Positions 47,883 through 56,506 of a DNA stretch of 56,506 nt are shown here, in pieces (position 1 is the stretch's first letter; every line of letters starts with the position of its first letter). This stretch comes from Terana coerulea. Taxonomy: Eukaryota > Basidiomycota > Agaricomycetes > Polyporales > Phanerochaetaceae. The DNA lies in NCBI GenBank assembly GCA_024811115.1, contig JAKOGH010000485.1:1-56506 (forward strand). Reading direction: 5' to 3'. Below the pieces are notes generated by a model. The model saw only the letters and a list, made by a program, of their open reading frames with translations. It searched no databases and was not told the DNA's origin. A program made the position numbers and the translations under genes.

Positions 47883-49101
47883 ATGGCGCCTTCATTCCTA
47901 GTAGGCGAGGCTCAAATCGTTGCGCTTTTCATGGAGGCGATCGCGTATGGCATCTACCTAGTCACCTTCGGGACGTGCATCCGTGCACTTCTATGGGGTA
48001 GAACAGGGCGGAAGGAACGCTACAACTGGCGGCTTATCATCGTCACGTTGCTGATGTTTGTGTTCACGACGATCGACGTCAGCATCGGCCTACGGCACAT
48101 TCTGGATGCGTTTATCTTCTACAAAGGACCTGGTGGTCCGGATGGGGAGCTTGAAAACATCTCGTATTGGGTGAGCGTAATGAAGGTACGACATGCCTAG
48201 TTCTATGCTAGTGTTTTCGCTCATGCAGAGCTGTTGAAGCTGGTTGATGCCCAAGTCATGGCATTAATTGGCGATGGAATGCTAGTGGGTGTCAAACCTT
48301 CTATTTAGAGCTCCAGCCCGACTAATATTATATCAGATATATCGCTGTTTTGCCATCTGCTCGTGGAAATGGATCGTCATCGTGTTCCCGAGTCTGCTGT
48401 GGTTAGCCAACTTGGCCGTCTCCATCCTCATCACGTACACGACAGCCACCCTGCGAACGAAAGCCACACTCTTGAGCACGAGCACCCTCTCGGCGCTCTT
48501 GATGGCCTTCACCGTCCTGACTCTTGCTACCAATGCTGTCACGACCGGTAAGCTATGGAGCCAGTCCCTATCTACGTGATGAATGTACTGATCATCAACG
48601 CAGGCTTGATTGTTTTGCGACTCTGGCTCGTCGACAGACAGACCAAACGGTGGCTTCCTGCGGATTCCCACCGGCCGTCCCGACTTGGCAACGTCATCCG
48701 AATTATCGTGGAGTCGGGCCTCCTGTACACAACCTTCGTCCTCATGACATTTGCGACCCAGGTCGCGAACAGCAATGCCGTCTACGGAGTCTCTGATATG
48801 GTAGGTGCCATCATCACATCACCCGGCCTTTCCTGAGTTCTGTATATTCGATGTCTAGATGGTCATAGTTATTGGCATCTCGTTTAACCTGATTATCATC
48901 CGCGTGGGCAGAGGGCATGCTGCCGGAGACACCTATGGCGGTGCAGCGCCCGTGTCTGTTTCCCTTAGATTCAATCACGCTCGTGGCGGTACCGCCGGGA
49001 GCATTGCAGCAGGAGACCATACCATTGATATGGAGGCTCTCCACTTTAACTACACTAGCTCTGGGCTCGATAGTAACGTGCAGACGGACGATGCTAAGTG
49101 A
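47883..49101 (+). CDS. Multi-TM protein family, copy 4
   Basis: Five exons (47883-48185, 48240-48284, 48337-48547, 48604-48800, 48859-49101) sum to 333 codons, 332 residues, fully in frame. The first four exon lengths (303, 45, 211, 197) equal those of copy 1. Start MAPSFLVGEAQIVALFMEAI; TM segments include NWRLIIVTLLMFVF, WIVIVFPSLLWLANLAVSIL, MAFTVLTLATNAVTT, ESGLLYTTFVLMTFATQV and MVIVIGISFNLIII; tail motif GHAAGDTYGGAAPVSVSLRF. It is the best template for the family in this window. Function unknown. Confidence 0.88.
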
Positions 49102-49731
49102 GTACGCTGGACTTAAAGAGATATAAATTGTGGACAGAGTTGGTGGAACTTACTGGACTGGCACCGAACGATCAAGTGTTTCTTATGCTTGATAATTTCA
49201 TTCGTATCTAGCTACACTATATCTATTGTAAAACACCGACTGTATTGGACTTCGAGGCCGCCCACTACTTTCTCGTCTCAACATCAGGTTATTCGCAGTG
49301 GCTAGGGTGCCGGTGTGCACGTTAAAGTCACCATGCGCTGTCCACAATTTGGCAGTACTGCTCGAGCATAGCCGAAGTTGACACCGGAGACATTGAGTCC
49401 ACAGCCAACAACGGCTGTCTGGAGGAGCAGAGGGAATTTGCTTGACATTTGTTAAACAGAGATCAAAGGATGGTCTGGGCTGACCTCCGGATGGCATAGG
49501 ATACAATGTATGATGTTCGGTGATATCCTGATACCTAGATTATAATGTGTCTTCGACCCTGTAGCGCCTGCACTGTGTTTAATGTGCAGATGTTCACCGT
49601 GAGAAACAGGTGAATATGGTTTCTCAGAGTGGCAGTCATTGCGTAGGCACATATTCTACGGAGACATATGCTTTGCAGCTCGGAGTAATAGACTATTGAC
49701 ATACTATTCTGAAAGAAGCACTACCAAAGGG
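49102..49731. other. Convergent spacer
   Basis: 630 bp between multi-TM copy 4 and the aldo-keto reductase. Nothing recognised. Confidence 0.4.
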
Positions 49732-50971
49732 TCACTCGTGACTGTACTTGGGAACGATTGGGAACTCGAGCCAGTAGTTCTTGGCAACTCCCTTAACCTT
49801 CGCCCAGGTTTCCTCGCAGGCTTGCACAACTTCATCGGGCAAAACACCTTTCTCGCTACAGTTTGTGATTAGCATCGCTTGTCTCGGACATGTTGGGTGA
49901 GCTTACCAGTCAGCCAGTGTATTTGTGAGTTGTCCCGCCCGACTGGCGGCAACGATCACACCGTGATCTCTCTCAACCATCTTGCTGTGCCACAAGAGCC
50001 AGCGATACGACACCTCTTGCAAGGTCAGGCCATGGTGGTCGGCGACCTTCTTTAGCTCCGCGACCGCCGGGGCCATGGGGTAGTATCGGCTGGTGTAGAA
50101 CCACGACATGGCAGACTTCGCGTCGAAATGGGCTATAGGGGCGGCGGACTTGTCGTCGCCTTCGGCAGGCGGTATGAAGAAGCGGTCGGTGAGGTAGCCT
50201 CCTGCAAGCACGGAGTATGCCGCGAATCTGATGCCGAACTTGCGCAGGCATGGGAACAGCTCGCCTTCGCTGGTACGGTCGAGCAGGTTGTACACGCCTT
50301 CGTAGACGGTCGGATGGACAAACCCGCGGCGCTTGCAAATGCCTACGATTTCGGCGACCTCCCAGGACGTGTAGTTGCTAACACCAAGTTTCTCGCTAAG
50401 CGGAACGTGAGTGTGCTTGCACCCGTGGAAGCTGAACACACGTACAAATGACCCTCTTTGTAGAGGTCGTTGACGGCTTCCAGAGTTTCCTCGAAAGGGA
50501 CGCTGCGGTCCGGAGCATGCAAATAGAAGACACGAATCCTGTGGCCGTTCAGAGCCTCCAGGGTTTCCTTGAAAGATGCCTTGACATTCTCGGGTTTGTG
50601 GTCGCCGGCCTTGAGAGGGAACACTTTGGTGTCGATACGGGCCACGCCGCGCATATCCAACTGGCCCAAAAGCTGGGGGAAAAAATCGGGTGTGAATCGG
50701 CCTGGCAGCGGACTGAAAAATCAAACAGGTAGACATACTTTTTCCGAGGTGCCTGCACAATACACGCGCGAGGTGTCAATGCCGACCTGGCCACTCTTGA
50801 GCATGGCATCCACGAAGCCTTGAACGACTTCAGGATCTGATACTCTTTCGCCGGTGTTTACATGGCCCAGAAGTCCAGCACCCTGTGCGTACGTAGGCTG
50901 TATCTCAGCGACGTCGACATCCGCACATAGAGGCGACGACTTACGAGAATAAGAGGGATTCTTGGGGACAT
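49732..50971 (-). CDS. Aldo-keto reductase, AKR7 (aflatoxin aldehyde reductase) type
   Basis: Five exons (50971-50945, 50882-50739, 50672-50446, 50395-49907, 49855-49732) total 337 codons, 336 residues, in frame throughout. Family landmarks: MSPRIPLIL/GAGLLG N-terminus, IDTSRVYCAGTSE (catalytic Tyr with Asp), TKVFPL, YLHAPDRSVPFEETL, LGVSNYTSWEV, YEGVYNLLDR, AYSVLAGGYLTDR, and C-terminal WLLWHSKM with GVIVAASRAGQL (NADPH site). AKR7 enzymes reduce dialdehydes and other toxic carbonyls with NADPH in the cytosol; the substrate here is unknown. The usual catalytic Lys would be in DTKVFPL. Confidence 0.92.
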
Positions 50972-52716
50972 GGCTAATATTCAACGAAAGATTGAATGCC
51001 GAGGAAAATGAGAGACGATGACTTTGGAAGACTCGTCGGGATACACTTATATATATGTCGCTACTTACCCGCTGGTGGAGTCGCCCGCCGGACATATTTG
51101 AGGACGCATCACCGTTTAGCGAGAGGCGCGCCCGCCGACCGCGGAAACAATGTCAACTTCACTTCCACGACCAGTCATTCTTGCCGAAAGGGGACAGCCG
51201 AGACAGCGCGAAGGGGAAAGGCGGTCGAGTTCGGGCGGGGTCATGCCGCCCCTTGATTCTACGCATATATTGCGTGTCATGGCTGAAAGACCCAGAATTC
51301 CCGAAGAGTCGGTAATGCGACTCCCCAAGGCATTGCGCCCGCGCCCCTAGCGAGAGTGAGATTCTCTGACGGTGATGTCGCATGACATTGCACGCTGACG
51401 ACTGGCGATATAACTCCGTGCTTGTAAAGCGGAGCCGTTGGAATTGCATGCATTCCGCCTCTGTATACAAACGGGCTTAATGGAGTGGCCATAAGTCCAG
51501 GTGACCCCTCTGCGGTTTTGCATACAACTTACTTTGCTATTGATAAACCAAGGAGGCGCGGTCGCATTTTGCCGTATTGAAGAGATTGCTACCAGAAATC
51601 ACCTTCAGCGAGCGCAAAACTATCAGAGGACCGGCACGAATTTTAGATATTTGTAAGTCTTGACTTCCGACATCCTCACTTGAATCGGGTCGTGTAGGCG
51701 CCAGGTTCCAGAGCTTCGCACCGACGCCACAAAGGCTGCCTCAATGCGGGGATATCGGTTTCCTGTTCCCGCCTTGCTTCCTCGGGTCTATCACAAGCAA
51801 TTCGTTTGAGTAGTCGAGAATGAGCTGCTCTGATACCCGTTTATCAAAGAGATGACCTATTCAAAACGTCCAGAGACATAACAACGCGGCGGTGAGACTG
51901 GCGTGCAGAAATCGAAGGCGCACTCAACGGATGAGAACACCCAGTCAACATCACTCCCAGTCAAAGCCTTTTTCGTGTATCCCCAAAAAGGCAGAATGGC
52001 ACCAGAGCCGCGTTGTTCAAGTCCTATGCTTGCACAAAGTTTTCCCCAACTGCCATGGAACCGGTGGAATTATCTATAACATAGAGTAGACAGGGCTATA
52101 CCTATCAGACCAATTACAGTCAGAGCGCACATCTTGCAGCGGCGTTATGGCGCGGTATAATAACTGTGTTGGAAACGGCATGGACTTCCGCGGGCCGTTT
52201 CACAGGTGCATGCTCTTCCGACTCGGAAGTCTTCGTCTCAGGCTGCTTCCTGTTTACTGCACCTCACGCACTTGTATAGAGTATATCGAGGAAGCAGCGG
52301 TATTTAATTAGTGCACGGCATACATGCCACAAGCCTACTCTGTCCCGGAATGAAGGTAAGGAGGCGGTAAAGAGCGGGGAGCGGTAAGCTAGGTGGACGT
52401 ACAGTGTCTAAGTGCTGAATGGTCGCTCTGCTCCTGGACCTGCCTGTACACCTCTGACTTTGCAAACGTCTCCTTGGCAGTCTTTGGTTCCTCTGGCCAG
52501 CAGTCCGACCACTTCGACATTGGATCCGTGCGACTACGGTGAGTGAGGGTGAAGGTCAGGAGCAAGAAATCAAGCGACCGGGAAAAGCCGAAACCGGCAA
52601 GGGGTCGTCTCAGGTGGTGTCTCGCGCTGCAACTTCGCTCCCTTCGCCGTATCCCAGCCCTCTGGGCTTACTATTCCCTCTCTTTCTTAATTCCTTCCCC
52701 CTTTCCTCTCTGTATC
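50972..52716. other. Intergenic region
   Basis: About 1.7 kb, the longest gene-free stretch, between the divergent AKR7-type and ANTH genes. I see no gene, tRNA or repeat with support. A C/T-rich tract just upstream of 52717 (TTCCTTCCCCCTTTCCTCTC) is a typical fungal promoter feature. Confidence 0.45.
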
Positions 52717-55700
52717 ATGTCCAGCTACGACAAGGTTGTTAGGCTCGCCTGCAAGCCCAAAGCCGCTCCCCCAAAGCCCAAGGTGAGTATGACAGTTCAT
52801 GTGAACTAAATCATGCCTCATCAATGAACATACTTCGTAGTATCTGGACCCAATAATTGCTGCGACATGGTCAGAGGATGGTGCGGTACACGACGTATGC
52901 AAGGCCCTGTCTCCTCGCTTCCGCGAGCCCAACGTCATCGTACGCAACGCCCATACTACTTCTTGCCATACTGCTAATTCATCGCCCCCTCAGGTCGTCT
53001 TCAAAGCCCTCATTGTCCTACACACTATGATTCGCAACGGCGCAACGGACAATGTGCTTGCATACCTCAGCTCATCTGATGTGCTCCGCCTCAAGAACAT
53101 ATCCACCGCCGCGCACTGGGAAGGTAAGCACTCACTCAGCCACCTCCAGTTTCCCAACCAACGTTTCTGTTCCCTAGGCTACAATGCTCCCCAGAATCTC
53201 CAGAACTATGCTGTATACCTTGACACCAGGATTCGCGCCTACCGCGACCTCAAGCACGATGCCATACGCGTCCAGTCCGAGACAAACCGTGACCTGCGGA
53301 ACTCGGCGGCAATAGCGGAAGATCAGCAGCAAGACCATCATGAGAGGAGACGTTTTGGAAGGCGGAAAGGCCGTGACAGCGATGAAAGTAATGCGCATGC
53401 GTCCACAGGGCCGCAGCGAAGTAAGACCATTGCCGGTCGTAAGCTCCGGGTGATGACCGTTGAGAAGGGCCTGTTGCGAGAGACCAAGGTGGTGCAGAGG
53501 ATGATAGATTCACTCGTGGAATGCCGGGTGCGTGCGTTACTTCTCAAATCTGGCTAAGCTGACCTCTCCTGCAGCTCTACTTGGATGATTTAGAAGATGA
53601 ACTGAACATTACCGCTCTGCGGATGCTGGTGAAGGATTTGCTGATTCTCTTCCAAGCATGCAATGAGGGCGTCATCAATGTTCTAGGTGATGAGACAGGC
53701 AATCGTCTATTGCAACCGCTGATCATGATTTCATAGAACACTACTTCGAGATGTCCAAACTCGACGCACAAGAAGCCCTCGCAATCTACAGGCATTTTTG
53801 CAACGAGACCGAGCGCGTCGTGGAATTCCTCGGTGTCGCCAAGAAACTTCAGAATCTGCTGAATGTGCCCATTCCAAACTTGAGACATGTCGGTCCTTGC
53901 TGCATCTCGCCTCGTATTAAGGCTGACATTATGAGTAGGCGCCAGTGTCGTTAGCGGGTTCACTCGAGGAATACTTGAAAGACCCGAACTTCGAGCAGAA
54001 CAGGATAGAGTACAAGACAGCAAAGGAGATTGCTGATAGGAATGCGAGAAACGGGGTGAGGACAGCATCGAAACCTGCTGCAAAGCGTAAGTTATAGGGC
54101 ACGTTGTACATGCATACTCGTTTTCACCGCAACTCCTCAGCGGTCGATCCGAAGCAAGAGTCAAATGCTCCAGCTGCTGCATCGACGTCGGCACCAGCGG
54201 AGACGCCGAACGGCAATCGCGCGATGATCGACTTCTTCTCCGCTATTGAGGGCGAGCAACAGTCGATGTTCAATCCTCAGACGAACAGGTATGAACTCAC
54301 AGCTCCGTTGTTGCTTTAGTAGCTCATTTTAATTCTAGTCCTACGTCGAACTACTTCCAGCAGCAGGCGACTTACAACCCCTTTGCTCAACAGCAGCTTG
54401 TGACTGGCCAACCATTCGGCCTTGCTCAAGTCCAACAGCCTCTACAGATGCAACCAACAGGCTTCGTCATACCTCAGCAGACCGGGCTGAATCCGTTCGG
54501 TCAACAACAACCCTTCGGCCAGCAGCCACCGCTTCCTCAGCCTTTCGGCGCTGGGCTGCAGCCACAGCAGACAGGGTTTTTGGTTCCCCAAGCTACCGGA
54601 TCTAACCCCTTCAGGCAAAGCATGTTATTCCCTCAGTCAACAGGGGCCCCTGCACCTGGCCCATTCTTCAACGCCCAGCAGCCGCAACAGCCTCAGCAGC
54701 AACCGTTTGCGCCTCAGCAGACTGGAAACCCATTCCCGCAGTCCAATGCGTTTGGAGGTCCATCACCATCGAACAATCCTTTCCCTGGGTTGAACCAGAC
54801 GCAGCAGTCAGGCTCGAATCCCTTCCCAGGGCTTGGGCAATCGCAGAGTTCAAATCCGTTTCCCAACTTCGGGTCTGCGTCGCCTTTGGGTGGCCAACCC
54901 CAGCAGGGTCCATCATTCTCTCCCAATCCTTTCCCGTCATTCCAGAATAACAACCAACCGTCCATTTCCTCGCCTTTCGCGCCGCCTGCACCTACAGGAC
55001 TGGGTTTCGGTGCTCCGCCACGGCCTGCGTCAGCGCCTCTTGGAGCTGGTCCATCGTTTTCTGACCCAGCACCGGTCAAGACGCACCAAACTGGGTCCAG
55101 GAACCCATTCGGGCAACCTGTGCAAGCCGCACCACCAGTACCGAAGATTCCAACGTTGATGGAGCTCGCTATGGGCAAGGCTCAAGGTGGTGCCCAGCAA
55201 CAGCAGCAAGCGAATGGTTCATCGCCTTTGCTCCTCTTCAGCCTACTCCGACAGGGTTCAACCCAGCGAACTCTGCCATGGCGAGCATTGCTTCATCCTT
55301 TGCGTTGGGAACTCACGATACGTCGTCGATGACTCCATCCAACCAGTTCAGGGCCACCAGCCCTCCCGCTTCATCACCAACAGCCACTGGCTCTACCTTT
55401 TCCAGTTCACTGTTCTCGTCACTATCCAGCCAGCCAACTGGTGCAACAGTCTCTTCATCTACGACTAGCGCATTGCAGCCGCAGACTACCGGTTTTTCAG
55501 GGCTCAAGGCGTTCAAGCCATCGTCATCGTTCGGTGCGGCGCTCTTGGAATCGCTACCGCCCATCCCCCAGTCGAACCCTACGACACCTGATCTAAACGG
55601 TCAGCCGAAGCACAACCCTACCAGTTCTCTGGGCAGCAGCTCATTCTTGAACTCCCAACCGACAGGCCTGGGCGCGGGTGGGATTGGCGCCACGTCCACA

Positions 55701-56009
55701 GTAGGAGTGGGGTTGCGCCCGCAAGCGACGGGAACGGCAGGCGCTGCAAATCCCTTCCGCAACACGGTGTTCTCAGCGTCGCCAGGCCTGACAGGCGGTG
55801 CATTCGGTGGACTGGGTGGCGGGTTGACTGGCGGACCCGCTGGCAGCGCTTTCGGCGCCACGGGCGGCCTGAACCCCCAAACCACCGGCTTCCCAAGTCA
55901 ATTTGGCAGCGGCAGTAACAATCTCTTCGGAGGTTCGAGTGCGCCCTTCAACACTGGGTCGACAAACCCCCAACAGCAGCAGAATGGACAACAAGCTTCT
56001 CTGATTTGA
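52717..56009 (+). CDS. ANTH-domain endocytic adaptor (AP180 / YAP1801-like)
   Basis: Clathrin assembly protein that links PtdIns(4,5)P2 membranes to the endocytic coat. The ANTH domain begins MSSYDKVVRLACKPK, with YLDPIIAATW, VVFKALIVLHTMIRNG, NLQNYAVYLDTRIRAYRDLK, KGLLRETKVVQRMIDSLVEC, LEDELNITALRMLVKDLL and HYFEMSKLDAQEAL. The C-terminal half is disordered and Gln/Pro/Gly-rich, with ten NPF motifs (EH-domain ligands) and repeated Q/P-T-G-F units. The first exons are 52717-52782, 52841-52939 and 52994-53123; further short introns follow before one long last exon ending at 56009. One base is missing at 55225-55229 (NGSSP / FAPLQP), which otherwise truncates the tail near 55332. Confidence 0.92.
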
Positions 56010-56446
56010 CCCTGTTTTCGTTTTCGTCACGTTTACGATAATGATTCTGAATCCACATATTCATTCGCCAGCTCTCTGTCTTCGGTGTTTATGTTACAAG
56101 GACTCTGCTTGCCCACGCTTTTCTCTGGATGATATCGTCTCCGTCGCTCATTACCGCTTCTGTTCTGTTTTCCTTCACCCCTGCTATTCGGCAACCGCTT
56201 TCAAGTTTGAGGAGCTGATGGGCGGTAGGGGCCCTTGCGCTAGACATCTCGCACCACGATCGTTACCCGTTTCTGTATACATCTTTCTTCGAGCTTTGAA
56301 GTTTTGGTTGTGTGTTAGCTTGGAGTAACCGGAATTTGGTGCGGCATTGCCGAACAACCAAGCTTTGTGGCGTCGCCGATTAGAGTATTCCCACGCTCTT
56401 TTCTCTCTACCACATCAACAACTCAGGCTTGGACGCACTCCTGACC
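56010..56446. other. Intergenic region
   Basis: 437 bp after the ANTH gene. Nothing recognised. Confidence 0.4.
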
Positions 56447-56506
56447 ATGCCATCCACTCACACAACCTGGTGGGCGACGCTGAACAAGGCTCGGAGAAAC
56501 ATATCC
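56447..56506 (+). CDS. Possible start of a further gene, cut by the window edge
   Basis: ATG at 56447 in a CACTCCTGACCATGCC context, open for 20 codons to the end (MPSTHTTWW..., then basic residues). The pyrimidine-rich leader before it (CTCTTTTCTCTCTACC) looks like a fungal 5' UTR. Far too short to name. Confidence 0.3.
   Translation, partial: MPSTHTTWWATLNKARRNIS

Noticed and set aside
54668..55885. Minus-strand ORFs opposite the ANTH tail
   Set aside because: They are Gly/Pro shadows of the Gln/Pro/Gly-rich tail with no domain.

Overview
The window is fungal nuclear DNA, most likely from an agaricomycete (mushroom-forming) basidiomycete of the Polyporales type. The genes carry many very short GT-AG introns, mostly 43-60 nt and often several per kb. 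They lie close together on both strands in divergent and convergent pairs, and several families look basidiomycete-like: a multi-TM family, an F-box family, and an ANTH protein with an NPF-rich tail. No bacterial or organellar features are visible.

Layout. 1-3 kb: a frame-broken gag-like retroelement gene on the minus strand. 4.2-5.8 kb: a broken MYND-finger gene and an F-box-like gene. 6.8-10 kb: a small secreted hydrophobic protein and, converging on it, a 10-exon GH47 class I alpha-mannosidase. 10.27-16.23 kb: a structurally complete tyrosine-recombinase retrotransposon (DIRS order, PAT-like) with split direct repeats A1 ... B1-A2-B2, coding for gag, RT/RNase H and a tyrosine recombinase. 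It sits 20 bp beyond the TRM82 stop codon. 16.2-29.4 kb: a housekeeping block of TRM82 / EXPERA protein, histones H3 / H4, F-box protein, ZNHIT2-like, DBP9 helicase and an AGC-type kinase. 29.9-49.1 kb: an accessory block in which four copies of one multi-TM family and three CRAL-TRIO (Sec14-like) genes are interleaved with an aspartic protease and a copper P-type ATPase. 49.7-56 kb: an AKR7-type aldo-keto reductase and an AP180/YAP1801-like ANTH endocytic adaptor, then possibly the start of another gene.

How the genes relate. The housekeeping genes serve tRNA m7G methylation (TRM82), nucleosomes (H3/H4), ribosome biogenesis (DBP9), R2TP/snRNP assembly (ZNHIT2), ER glycan trimming (GH47), copper loading in the secretory pathway (copper ATPase) and endocytosis (ANTH). 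The CRAL-TRIO and multi-TM genes look like a locally amplified pair of lipid- or membrane-related families of unknown role.

Sequence caveat. About half of the recognisable genes have a coding sequence that is wrong by one base, nearly always inside a short G/C homopolymer. Exon lengths sum to a multiple of three only if one base is added there (or, once, removed). Because this hits histone H3, DBP9 and the copper ATPase, uncorrected homopolymer errors in the assembly are more likely than mass pseudogenisation. Intron positions were read by eye from splice signals and frame continuity.
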